From: Mycolicibacterium mucogenicum DSM 44124
GTDB lineage: Bacteria; Actinomycetota; Actinomycetes; Mycobacteriales; Mycobacteriaceae
DNA: 64,000 nucleotides
Assembly: GCF_005670685.2 (NCBI RefSeq)
Contig: NZ_CP062008.1
Coordinates: forward strand, 310,001 to 374,000
Direction: 5' to 3'
The notes beneath the pieces were generated by a model. The model had not been told where the DNA came from, did not search any database, and saw only the letters and a program-made list of their open reading frames with translations. The stretch's first letter is position 1. Each line of letters opens with the position of its first letter. Below, piece after piece: positions 43,394 through 51,238 of the stretch. The position numbers and the translations under genes are program-made.

Positions 43394-43412
43394 TTAGGTT
43401 AGCCTAAGTTGT
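43394..43412. promoter_or_regulatory. IdeR-like iron box at the PPE gene start
   Basis: TTAGGTTAGCCTAAGTTGT matches the IdeR consensus (TTAGGTTAGGCTAACCTAA) at 14 of 19 positions, with a perfect left arm; TTAGG and CCTAA form an inner inverted repeat. It ends one base before the GTG start of the PPE gene. This suggests iron-dependent repression, to be tested. Confidence 0.55.
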
Positions 43413-44819
43413 GTGTCGACGATATGGGAGACGCTGCCGCCGGAGGTGAGCTCGGCGATGCTCTCGACCGGGCCGGGGCCCGGTTCATTGCTGGCAGCCG
43501 GCGCCGCGTGGCGGGCGTTGGCTGTCCAATATGCCGACGCCGCAACGCAATTGGCGGGGATCCTGGCAACGGTCCAGGGCGGGGCGTGGGACGGTCCGAC
43601 CGCCCAGCAGTATGTGGCCGCGCATGGTCCGTTCCTCGACTGGCTGACCTCGATGAGCGCCGTTGCCGAGGCGATCGCCGAGCGGCACGACACCGTTGTC
43701 GCCGCCTATTCGGCGGCTGTCGCGGCGATGCCGACGTTGGCCGAACTCGCCGCCAATCACGCCGTGCACACCAGTCTGCTCGCGACGAATTTCCTTGGCC
43801 TCAACACCATTCCGATAGCGCTGAATGAAGCCGACTACGGCCGGATGTGGCTGCAGGCGGCCGCGACCATGCGGGTCTACGAGGGCGTCTCCACGGTAAG
43901 TCTCGAGTCGTCACCGATCGCATCGCCGGCGCCGGCCATCACGTCTGCGGAAGCCGGTATGTCGGCCCGTGCGGCCTCGTCGGGCTCGGGCCAATTCACG
44001 TTCCGTGATCCCGCGGGCGTCGTCGTCGAGCAGATCCGAAAGCTCGTCAACGCGCTGGCCGAGTGGGCCCGCGATCTGCCGGAACCGTTGCGCAGCATCG
44101 CCACTCAGGTGTTGGACGGCGCGGCGGCGGCGGTGAACGCCAAACTCTTCAGCATCCTGACCTACTCCGTGCTGGATCCGCTCATCTACTTCGGCCCGTT
44201 CGCCGCGATACCCGCACCCGCGGCCGCTGCTGCGGCGGCTGCCGCAGCAAGCGCCGCAGCCCCGGCCGAGCCGGCTCCGGAGCTGACGCCGGGTCCGGTC
44301 GTCGAATCAGTTCCTTTGAGCGACAACCACGTTCAGGATCGCGGCGCAGTGCCGGTGGTCGGCACTGCCGCGCCGGCGGCCACTGCGTCCGCGCCCGCGC
44401 CACAATCGGGTTCGGCGCCGATCCCGTCGTCGTCCCCCGCGCCGATGGCTCCCATGCCCGACGCGCCTTACCTGTACGCCGTCGGCGTCGGCCCGGACGG
44501 GGAGGGTTCGGCGCCGACCGTGCGCGGTGCGGCCACCCAGGCGGTATCTGCGCCGGTTCAGGAACCTGTGGCGGCAAGTGCGGCCGTCGGCGAGCGTCGC
44601 GCGGCGCGACGGCGCCGGAAATCGCGGCAACATCGGCACGAGCCGATGGCGGCCGATGGCCGGATGACGCTACCCATGCCGGGCGAGCCCGAGGTCAGCG
44701 CTTCCGGCAGCCATGCCGAACTGGATGCCACGGCACGTGGGCTGGTTGGTTCGCGGGCGACGGTGCCGAGCGAGGTGGTGCGGAAGCCGATGCTGCCGTC
44801 GACCTGGGCCAGGGCCTAG
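43413..44819 (+). CDS. PPE-family protein, stand-alone
   Basis: PPE protein of 468 residues, normally exported by a type VII system with a PE partner. The N-terminal PPE domain (about 1-170) begins with the PPE motif (WETLPPEVSS, residues 5-14) and has the turn motif GGAWDGPTAQQY with Trp59. The C-terminal 200 residues are Ala/Pro/Ser-rich with a basic patch (RRAARRRRKSRQHRHE), ending PSTWARA. No PE, EspG or ESX gene is near. There is no ribosome site: the iron box abuts the GTG, so the message may be leaderless or start further in. The 3' end overlaps the converging gene by 4 bases. Confidence 0.85.
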   Translation: MSTIWETLPPEVSSAMLSTGPGPGSLLAAGAAWRALAVQYADAATQLAGILATVQGGAWDGPTAQQYVAAHGPFLDWLTSMSAVAEAIAERHDTVVAAYSAAVAAMPTLAELAANHAVHTSLLATNFLGLNTIPIALNEADYGRMWLQAAATMRVYEGVSTVSLESSPIASPAPAITSAEAGMSARAASSGSGQFTFRDPAGVVVEQIRKLVNALAEWARDLPEPLRSIATQVLDGAAAAVNAKLFSILTYSVLDPLIYFGPFAAIPAPAAAAAAAAAASAAAPAEPAPELTPGPVVESVPLSDNHVQDRGAVPVVGTAAPAATASAPAPQSGSAPIPSSSPAPMAPMPDAPYLYAVGVGPDGEGSAPTVRGAATQAVSAPVQEPVAASAAVGERRAARRRRKSRQHRHEPMAADGRMTLPMPGEPEVSASGSHAELDATARGLVGSRATVPSEVVRKPMLPSTWARA

Positions 44820-45988
44820 TTGACGAATCGCTGGGCGCGAGCGGGCGCCGACGAGGTGGCGCGCGCCTGCCGGTATCCGACCAACCCGCCGGCGGCGGTC
44901 AGGGTGATGATGCCGGCGAATCCGGGGACGGCGACCGCCGCGACCTCGCTGAGGCCGGCGGCCCGCAGGTAGTCCGGATAGCCCGGCCGGAAGTCCTTCG
45001 CTGCGAGGAGGTGGGTCTCGGCGGCGAAGACGTCCCGGGGCTGGACCGGCGGGACCGGTTTGTCGGTGGTGCCCGGAGCGCCCGGCGAGATGTCGCGCGG
45101 CAACGAATCAGCGCTCGCGGCAAAGGTTTTCGGCAGCTGGTTCGAGTTCTGCGGGAAGGCCCGGCTGTCCGGTGGCAACTGGATGGCGGGCATGCCCGGC
45201 GTGTATTGCAGGAACGGCAGGTTGGAAGCCGCCGTCGCCAACTCGCGGACGGTGGTCTCGATGGGGTTGATCAGCGCGTCGGCGAAGACGGGCAGGGCGG
45301 CAAGACCTGGAATCGGGACGGCGTCGACGACCGTCGGGATGGTGGTCTTGACGAGGTCGAGCGCGGTCAACGGAACCTGGGCCACGGCCAGCGGCAGCTG
45401 CGCCAACGGGGGCTTGGGATCGGTCGCGACGCCGGTGTCCTGGCTGTTCTTCGTGGGTTCCGGCGTCAGGGCGGCCGACGGTTGGGGTGTCCCGTTGTTC
45501 GCCGGCGTCGGCACTGACGCGGAGAACGTCGCCGAGCCGCCGGGCGTGAGCAGCGGAGGGTTCTGGCCGGGCTTGGGCTTGACGCCCGGCACGAGGCCGG
45601 TCAGCGGTGTGCCGCCGATGATGCTGGTCGGGTGCTGGATGATGCGGGTGAACTGGCCGACCATTCCGCCCAGGGTGGTTTGCAGGTTCGAGGACGAGCT
45701 GCTGCCGGTCGTGGAGCCGGTAGTCGACGATCCTGTCGTCGTCGTGGCGCCGGTGGTGCTGCCACCGGTCGTCGTGGACGTGTCCGAGCCGGTGGTCGTG
45801 CCGCCGGTCGACGAGCCCGTCGAAGTGCCGGTGGTGCTCGAGGTGCCAGTGGTCGAGCCGCCCGAGGTGCCAGTGCTGGAACTGCCGGTGTCGGTGTCGG
45901 CCAACGCCACGACGGCTTCGGGACCCAACGCCAGCAACCCCGCGGTAACGAGGCTGGCGGCGGCGAGGAGCCGCGCGTGGGGCATCAC
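44816..45988 (-). CDS. Cell-surface anchored Ser/Thr/Gly-rich protein
   Basis: Predicted type I surface protein of 390 residues. A signal peptide (LLAAASLVTAGLLALG, cleavage near ALA-DTD) is followed by about 70 residues made almost only of Thr, Ser and Gly. Then comes a Pro/Ala-rich region with amphipathic stretches (LAQLPLAVAQVPLTALDLV), and near the C-terminus a membrane segment (VAVPGFAGIITLTAAGGLVGY) with a short basic tail. The Thr/Ser tract is likely O-mannosylated. No enzyme domain is seen. The start is GTG 45988 or ATG 45985 behind GGGGAGG. Confidence 0.6.
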   Translation of the reverse strand: MMPHARLLAAASLVTAGLLALGPEAVVALADTDTGSSSTGTSGGSTTGTSSTTGTSTGSSTGGTTTGSDTSTTTGGSTTGATTTTGSSTTGSTTGSSSSSNLQTTLGGMVGQFTRIIQHPTSIIGGTPLTGLVPGVKPKPGQNPPLLTPGGSATFSASVPTPANNGTPQPSAALTPEPTKNSQDTGVATDPKPPLAQLPLAVAQVPLTALDLVKTTIPTVVDAVPIPGLAALPVFADALINPIETTVRELATAASNLPFLQYTPGMPAIQLPPDSRAFPQNSNQLPKTFAASADSLPRDISPGAPGTTDKPVPPVQPRDVFAAETHLLAAKDFRPGYPDYLRAAGLSEVAAVAVPGFAGIITLTAAGGLVGYRQARATSSAPARAQRFVN

Positions 45989-46415
45989 GCGGAGATCACC
46001 TCCCCTTTTCTGACCAAAGTGCAGTATGTCACACGCGTCTGACCATTACCTATGAACAAAGTAAGCCCTACTCCGGCGTCAATTGATGCGGCGTTTTCTC
46101 GACGTCCGACGGCGGGTTGAACCGGCCGTGGCGGGACCGGAACAGGTCGACGATCGGCCACTTATTGACGCCTCTTCCGATTTGTGTCAGAAGGTGTTAA
46201 TGGGGCAAATGTGACTACTGGTGTTATTGAGTTGAAGCTCCCGTAAGAAAAGGAGACAGAATTTCAGTCTGGTCTCAGAGATCAAGGTAGCGAAACGCAT
46301 AGGGTTCGAACGGTTATCGGTCCGTGTTGTATTTGTGACTTTTGTAGCCCACCGTTACCGAAGTGAAACCAGTGCCCAGTGTGGCGCCGAGCACTCAGGA
46401 ACAGGGAGCGTGCTG
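45989..46415. other. 427-base divergent upstream region of two surface/secreted protein genes
   Basis: Lies between the Ser/Thr-rich surface protein (minus) and the repeat protein at 46416 (plus). It is AT-richer than average, with candidate -10 elements such as TTGTAT (about 46326-46331) and an AAGGAG at about 46249-46254 without a following open frame. No gene is seen. A long 5' leader for the plus-strand gene is possible. Confidence 0.5.
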
Positions 46416-47282
46416 ATGACCGCAACTACTGAAGTGACGTACCGCAGACGATCGGTGGCCGCCCGCCCGGGCCGGCCGAAGACCGGGAGGACACAGGTCG
46501 GCTCGGTGGATGTCATCGCGACGTCAGCCGCGGTGCTGCGGCCTGTCGTGGTGGCCGGGGCGATCGTGGCCGCCGCCCTCATGTGGGGACCGCGCGCCCA
46601 GGCCGACGTCGTCCATGACGCGCTCAATGACGTCGGTATCGGCAACAACGGACCCGTCAGCAACGCCATCGCCGAGGTGGGTACCTCGATCTGCCCGCTG
46701 CTGGTGCAGCCGGGCAGCCAGATGGCAAGCACGGCAACCCAGATGAGCGGCAACGGTGGCATCGCGCCGCCGCTGGCCGGGTTCGCCACGCAGGTTGCGA
46801 TCCAGACCCAGTGCCCCGCCTTCATGACAGCACTCGCAAACGGAAACATCCCGGCGCTGATGAACGGCGGCCTGCCGGTGACACCGCCGGGGCTGCCCGC
46901 TATGCCGTCCGTCGGGTTGCCGGACCTGTCGGGCGCGACGGCCGCGGTTCCCGGCACGCTGGGGGCGGTGCCGGGCACGCTTGGTGCGGTGCCGGGCACG
47001 CTGGGCACGGCCACCACCCCCGTTTCGAGCGTCTTGGGCGCGGCCACCGCTCCGGTGCCGGGCACATTGGGTGCGGTGACGGCACCGTTGCCCGGCACGT
47101 TGGGGGCCGCGACGGCTCCGGTCTCCGGTGCGCTCGGTGCGGCGACCGCCCCGGTGGCTTCGGCGCCGGGCCTTACCGCGCCGTCGGTCGCGGTGCCCGC
47201 ACCCGGTCTGTTGGCGCCCGCGACGCAGGCACCGTTGCAGCTGGCCTCGTCGCCGGTCGTCCCGGCGATTCCCGGCTACTGA
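46416..47282 (+). CDS. Secreted protein with VPGTLGA-type repeats
   Basis: Exported protein of 288 residues. A basic N-terminus and hydrophobic stretch (LRPVVVAGAIVAAALMW) end at an AQA cleavage site near residue 60. A folded part (about 60-150) has two Cys residues (TSICPLL; TQCPAFM). From residue 178 to about 250 follow degenerate 7- and 14-residue repeats built on VPGTLGA and TAPVPGTLGA. A Pro/Ala-rich tail ends PVVPAIPGY. There is no known domain. AGGGAG lies about 8 bases before ATG 46416. It shares a bidirectional hairpin terminator with the gene at 47373. Confidence 0.6.
   Translation: MTATTEVTYRRRSVAARPGRPKTGRTQVGSVDVIATSAAVLRPVVVAGAIVAAALMWGPRAQADVVHDALNDVGIGNNGPVSNAIAEVGTSICPLLVQPGSQMASTATQMSGNGGIAPPLAGFATQVAIQTQCPAFMTALANGNIPALMNGGLPVTPPGLPAMPSVGLPDLSGATAAVPGTLGAVPGTLGAVPGTLGTATTPVSSVLGAATAPVPGTLGAVTAPLPGTLGAATAPVSGALGAATAPVASAPGLTAPSVAVPAPGLLAPATQAPLQLASSPVVPAIPGY
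46947..47160 (+). repeat. Tandem repeat array coding for VPGTLGA units
   Basis: Imperfect 21- and 42-base repeats encode three consecutive VPGTLG(A/T) units, then five longer TxPV/LxxxLGA units. The array is GC-rich and in frame, so unit number could vary between strains. Confidence 0.7.
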
Positions 47283-47317
47283 AGTCTGACCCCGCCGACG
47301 GGACATCGGCGGGAATG

Positions 47318-47357
47318 CATTGAGGGCTGTGGCTTCGAAAAGCCACAGCCCTCAATG
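47318..47357. terminator. Bidirectional terminator, 18-bp perfect stem
   Basis: CATTGAGGGCTGTGGCTT and its exact complement enclose a CGAA tetraloop, between two converging genes. A smaller stem, CCCGCCGA/TCGGCGGG, precedes it at 47291-47313. It very probably terminates both genes. Confidence 0.75.
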
Positions 47358-47372
47358 TTGTTGCGCTACTTG

Positions 47373-48683
47373 TCAGCTGTCGTGGCTGCTGCTGCTGCTG
47401 CTGCTCGACGCGTGCGACGCGCCGCCGCCCTCGGGCGCACGGTGCTTGCCGCCGGTCGAACCCGCGGGCACGGAGACCGAACCGCTCGCGCCTTCGGGAG
47501 CGCTGTGCTTGCCGCTCTTCGAGGACTTGTCGGCCTTCTTGGACTTGCCCGAGTCGGCCTTCGTGGACTTGTCGTCGGTCGACTTGTCGGCACCGGCCTT
47601 GTCGTCCGACTTGCTGCCGGCCTTGGTGTCCGGCTTGTCGGTGCTCTTGGTGTCGGTGTCCTTGGCGCCCGAGTCCTTGGCGTCGGTGCCCTTGGTCTCG
47701 GTCGACTTGGTGTCGGTGCCCGTGGTCTCGGTCTTCTCGTCGGTCTTGCCGGCGGGCTTGCTGGTGTCCTTGGCGTCGGTCGGGCTGTCGGTGGCGGTGC
47801 CGGTGCTGTCCGTCGTCTTACCGGTGTCGGTACTCGTCGGCGTCGTGCCCGGCGTGCCGGACTCGGGTGACGTCGCACCGGTGGCCTTCGGCGTCTCCGT
47901 CTCGGCGGAGGCGGGCTTGGCCGTCAGCGACAGCGTCTGGGTGGTCGGCAGCGTCGTGGTCGAGGCCAGCGTCTTCAGCGAGGTCGTGGCGGCCAACGGC
48001 GTTGCGGCCAGCGGGAACCCGGAGAAGATCGCGCCCGGCAGGGCCTGCAGTCCGGCGATGAGGGCGCCCGGCAAAGCGCTGATGCCCTTGATGATGGTGG
48101 CCGGCAGGGTGGACAGGTTCTGCAACGCGGCGATCGCGGTGTTGATCGCGGTGGTGATGAGCACCGGGATTTTCGCGGTCGTGCCGTTGAAGAAGGTGGC
48201 GTTGATCGCGTTGATGCCCTTGATGATGGCGTTCGGTGCCGCGATGAGGGTATTGACGATCGGCAGCAGCGTCTGGTTGTAGATCGCCTTGTTGATGTTG
48301 TTGAGGCCGGTGATGATCGCGTTCGGACCCTGGATCAACTGCGCGACGAACGGCCCGACGGTCTGGGCGTAGATCGCTGCGTTGAGCGTGTTGATGGCCT
48401 TGATGAACTCGTTCGGGCCGGCGATGAGGTTGTTCAGGAACGTCTGGTATGCCGTGAACGGCAGCGAGATCAGCTGGAGCAGATCGGCCGGGAAGGCGGT
48501 CAGGTAGTACTTCTCCGCGTAGGTGGACACGTGGGACACGGTGGCCACAGCGGAATGTGCCGCTTGCAGGGAGTGCGGCGCGGGCAGCGGTGCCGCGGCT
48601 CCTACCGAGGCGACGACGCACACCGAGCACATTCCGGCAACGAGAGACGAAGGCAGTGCGTTGTGCCGAACAGCGATTTGCAT
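47373..48683 (-). CDS. Secreted protein with 30-residue repeats and a Lys/Ser/Thr/Asp-rich tail
   Basis: Exported protein of 436 residues. A signal peptide ends near residue 31. The ordered half contains three consecutive 30-residue repeats at 86-115, 116-145 and 146-175, each beginning LI(A/Q)(G/A)PN and containing NAIYxQT-like centres. Amphipathic segments with ALPGALIAGLQALPGAI follow. The last 190 residues are low-complexity Lys/Asp/Ser/Thr (many TDTK and KSTD units), ending in a run of eight Ser. The overall plan resembles a family of large mycobacterial secreted proteins that I cannot name. The poly-Ser tail is encoded by a GCT repeat (complement) at about 47385-47408. Confidence 0.62.
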   Translation of the reverse strand: MQIAVRHNALPSSLVAGMCSVCVVASVGAAAPLPAPHSLQAAHSAVATVSHVSTYAEKYYLTAFPADLLQLISLPFTAYQTFLNNLIAGPNEFIKAINTLNAAIYAQTVGPFVAQLIQGPNAIITGLNNINKAIYNQTLLPIVNTLIAAPNAIIKGINAINATFFNGTTAKIPVLITTAINTAIAALQNLSTLPATIIKGISALPGALIAGLQALPGAIFSGFPLAATPLAATTSLKTLASTTTLPTTQTLSLTAKPASAETETPKATGATSPESGTPGTTPTSTDTGKTTDSTGTATDSPTDAKDTSKPAGKTDEKTETTGTDTKSTETKGTDAKDSGAKDTDTKSTDKPDTKAGSKSDDKAGADKSTDDKSTKADSGKSKKADKSSKSGKHSAPEGASGSVSVPAGSTGGKHRAPEGGGASHASSSSSSSSHDS

Positions 48684-48946
48684 GATGGACCCCGGATTCA
48701 GTGAGGCAGAGCGGAATTAGGCGGTCTGAAAGTAGCGGAAACCGGCATGTGCCACTAGCTGAGCAAATTCCCTCATCGGCCGCCTGACCAGGCAATACGT
48801 GCACTATTTCCCCGCCGGGGTAAATAAATCAAGCTGAAGTTTTCCAAGAATTCATCCGGGCCCGGCCGCTGTGACGGCCACATCATTTGCCAGCGGTGCG
48901 GTGTGGGCGCTCGCCGAACCGGTCCGGGTGTGATGGGGTGGTGACG

Positions 48947-49492
48947 ATGTCCGACTTCACATTCCGTGCTGCGGGGCTGGCTGCCGCAACCCTGACGGGT
49001 GCGGTGTTGGCGCTGGCCGGAAGCCCGTTGGCGGCAGCCGATCCCACAACGGACGCCCAGGGATTCGTCGACTCGACGGCGCGCTGCCCGACCGGCGATA
49101 CCGCGGTGGCGTTCGGCAGCACCGCGTCGTCACGGGTCGCCGTCTGCAAGAGCGCCGGCGGAGAGTACCAATATCGCGGTGTCCGGATCAGCGACGGTGC
49201 GAAGCTGATCGCCACCGCGACCGCGGACGGCCGGGGCGGCTACACCGCGACGAGCGACGGCATCACCTATACCGTCACCGCGAAATCGCTTGATATCAGC
49301 GCCGGCTCGCAGTCCATCCGGTCCGAGCCGATGACGTTCTTCCGCGGCGGTGGGCCGCTGCCCGCAACCGCGCCTGCGCCGGCGGGTACGCCGTCCACGC
49401 CGGTCACCGGAGCCCCTGCGCCCGTACCGACCACGCCGCTGCCGCCGCCGTTGCCGGCGGAGGTCGGCGGCACCCGTCAGAGCGGGCACTGA
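48947..49492 (+). CDS. Secreted protein sharing the outer domain of the kinase
   Basis: Exported protein of 181 residues. A signal peptide (LAAATLTGAVLALAGSPLAAA, about 10-30) is followed by a roughly 105-residue domain and a Pro-rich tail. The domain shares spacing and motifs with the C-terminal outer domain of the Ser/Thr kinase at 13052: ARC near the start, VAVCKS against VVICRS, RISDGA in both, then GY/GF, Y-V-T/S, and IRSEP against LASEP. Two Cys residues sit in the same places. It could bind the same ligand as the kinase or act as a decoy or partner. ATG 48947 lies about 8 bases after GATGGGG. Confidence 0.65.
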   Translation: MSDFTFRAAGLAAATLTGAVLALAGSPLAAADPTTDAQGFVDSTARCPTGDTAVAFGSTASSRVAVCKSAGGEYQYRGVRISDGAKLIATATADGRGGYTATSDGITYTVTAKSLDISAGSQSIRSEPMTFFRGGGPLPATAPAPAGTPSTPVTGAPAPVPTTPLPPPLPAEVGGTRQSGH

Positions 49493-49506
49493 CCTGACCG
49501 CAGGCG

Positions 49507-49908
49507 TCAGGCCGTCCGGGTGTCCCCGGGCTTGGCGGGGTGAATGCCGCAGCTGCACGCGCTGATCGACGGGCAGGTGCACTGCATGCCCCATTCGACG
49601 ACCGCTCGCGCGAGATGCAGCTCGGCGATCTTGGCGTCGATCTCGGCCAGCTTGGTCTCTGCCAGGGCGCGGCTGGCCGGGCGCCCGGGGGCGTCGTCGG
49701 CGAACAGCAGCTGGATCTCATCGAGTGAGAACCCGGCGGTCTTGCACACCCGGATGACGTTGAGGCGATCGATGACGGTGTCGTCGTAGCGGCGTTGACC
49801 GCCGACCCGGGCCGGCGCCGGGATGAGACCGATCTGTTCGTAGTAGCGCAGCGTCGTCGCGGCGACGTCCGTGCGTGCCGACACTTCGCCGATGGTGAAC
49901 GTGGCCAT
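49507..49908 (-). CDS. MerR-family regulator with C-terminal cysteines
   Basis: MerR regulator of 133 residues. The winged-helix start is FTIGEVSARTDVAATTLRYYEQIGLI, a motif at about 3-28, followed by RRYDDTVIDRLNVIRVCKTAGFSL. The C-terminus has a Cys cluster, CTCPSISACSCGIH, which may bind a metal or an Fe-S cluster. It does not match the SoxR spacing (CIGCGCLS). It is divergent from the PPOX-family gene 56 bases away, with a MerR-like operator between them. The inducer is unknown. ATG 49908 starts the family N-terminus. Confidence 0.82.
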   Translation of the reverse strand: MATFTIGEVSARTDVAATTLRYYEQIGLIPAPARVGGQRRYDDTVIDRLNVIRVCKTAGFSLDEIQLLFADDAPGRPASRALAETKLAEIDAKIAELHLARAVVEWGMQCTCPSISACSCGIHPAKPGDTRTA

Positions 49909-49926
49909 GACACTCCTGATTCGGCC

Positions 49927-49950
49927 TTGACTTGAAGCCAACTCTAAGTC
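49927..49950. promoter_or_regulatory. MerR-type promoter/operator between divergent genes
   Basis: TTGACT (-35, 49927-49932) overlaps a GACTT-N12-AAGTC inverted repeat (49929-49950). Such dyads between -35 and a distant -10 are typical of MerR-controlled promoters. It would drive the PPOX-like gene starting at 49964 with a very short leader. Confidence 0.5.
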
Positions 49951-49963
49951 GTTGACTGTACGC

Positions 49964-50425
49964 ATGGCTACCAACACACAGCGATCAGACATCAGTGAAT
50001 TGGGCAGGACCCGCTACGCGCTGCTCCGGAGCTACCGGCGTGACGGCGAGCCGGTCGATACGCCGATCTGGTTCGCCGTCGAGCAGGACGCGATCGTGTT
50101 CCGGACCAAGCGTGGTCCGAAAACCGCACGGCTGCGCGCACATCCGCGTGTCGAACTGACGGCGTGCGACTACCGAGGCCGAAAGCTAAGCGGCGCAACC
50201 GTATTCACAGGCACGGCGACGATCCTCGAGGGTGGGGCCGCGGCGGAGGCGAACCGGGTGTTGCACCGGCGCTACGGGTGGCAGTGGAATCTGGTGCCGC
50301 TGATCAGGATTCCGGGGGTGACTCAGGTGCACGCCGGGTTGCCGTTGCGGGAGAAGTGGCACAAGGCACGGAACCGCGGTGTCTGGGACGACAGCGCCAT
50401 CGTGCGCATCGACTTCGGCTCCTGA
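49964..50425 (+). CDS. PPOX-class F420- or flavin-binding protein
   Basis: Split-barrel protein of 153 residues related to pyridoxamine-5'-phosphate oxidase; most mycobacterial members bind F420 and reduce unsaturated or tetrapyrrole compounds. Typical parts are RYALLRSYRRDGEPVDTPIWF, a motif at about 15-35, VFRTKRGPKTARLRAHPRVEL, at about 44-64, and FTGTATIL. The divergent MerR regulator suggests induction by an unknown signal. ATG 49964 is chosen; TTG 49952 would overlap the operator. The gene is not in an operon. Confidence 0.78.
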   Translation: MATNTQRSDISELGRTRYALLRSYRRDGEPVDTPIWFAVEQDAIVFRTKRGPKTARLRAHPRVELTACDYRGRKLSGATVFTGTATILEGGAAAEANRVLHRRYGWQWNLVPLIRIPGVTQVHAGLPLREKWHKARNRGVWDDSAIVRIDFGS

Positions 50426-50468
50426 CGTTTGATCCTGTGCCCACGTAGGAGTCAACACCGACAAAAAG

Positions 50469-50503
50469 CACGGTGCCGACACCAGATTGGTGTCGGCACC
50501 GTG
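50469..50503 (-). terminator. Terminator of the STAS-domain gene
   Basis: CACGGTGCCGACACC and its exact complement form a 15-bp stem. On the minus strand it is followed by CTTTTTG. It lies 112 bases past the STAS gene stop and may also stop the PPOX-like gene from the other side. Confidence 0.7.
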
Positions 50504-50614
50504 TTGGAGGTCGAAGGTGCGGTCAGAAAGCCGGCGTCGCCATGTGCGTCTTGCGACGGTGGTGGAGCAGGGCACTCAGCCAGCGGAGATCGATCAACAT
50601 GTTCAGTTCCTGTC

Positions 50615-51073
50615 TTACGCGGACTTCTTGGTGAGGAACGGCAGCAACCGGCGACGCTCGTACATGCTGTCCGAGAAGTGGTGCAGCGCTTCGGAGACGG
50701 AGGTTGCGGTCGGGAAAGCGGACTCTGCACCGCAGGCCAGCAGTGCGGTCGAAACCGGCTGGGATGCAATGAGGGACCACTCGTTGCCTGCTGCGATGCA
50801 GCTGTCGTTGACCTTGTCGAGCAGTTCGACGCAGGACACTGCGAACGAGGTGACCCCGCTCAGGTCCAGGATGAACGGCTTCTCTGGGAGTACGCAGCGC
50901 CGTGCCTGCGCTGCAACCAGGTCCACATCGGTTTCGTCGATGACTCCGGTGACGGTGAGTACCGTCGCCAGTTGACGGCACTGGGCGCGCACCTCGGCGT
51001 CGCCGCAGGCGACCGCCGGATTGCCATAGCGGAAAGCGGCTGTCGATGCCGAGTCGCTGGTGACCATAGCCAT
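50615..51073 (-). CDS. STAS-domain protein (anti-sigma-factor-antagonist like)
   Basis: Protein of 152 residues with one STAS domain. LATVLTVTGVIDETDVDLVAAQ is the N-terminal part at about 35-56, and FILDLSGVTSFAVSCVELL, at about 67-85, the central strand and phosphorylation loop. In SpoIIAA-type proteins this loop reads MDSSG with a phosphorylated Ser; here it is AVSC, keeping one Ser but losing Asp and Gly. No anti-sigma kinase, phosphatase or sigma factor is adjacent. GGGAGG lies 6 bases before ATG 51073. It may take part in sigma-F-like control, but this is unproven. Confidence 0.72.
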   Translation of the reverse strand: MAMVTSDSASTAAFRYGNPAVACGDAEVRAQCRQLATVLTVTGVIDETDVDLVAAQARRCVLPEKPFILDLSGVTSFAVSCVELLDKVNDSCIAAGNEWSLIASQPVSTALLACGAESAFPTATSVSEALHHFSDSMYERRRLLPFLTKKSA

Positions 51074-51238
51074 GTGATGCCTCCCTTCGATGTTGCCGAA
51101 CGCCCGACAGCTGTGTCGTTTCTCCGGCTCGAGATCGAAGTTATGTGGCCAAGTTAAGGTACCGGGGAGTAAGTCCTAAATCATCGCTAAGAAGTGTGAT
51201 TGCTTCAGCTAGCAAACATGGTCTCAGCGGGGTAACGG

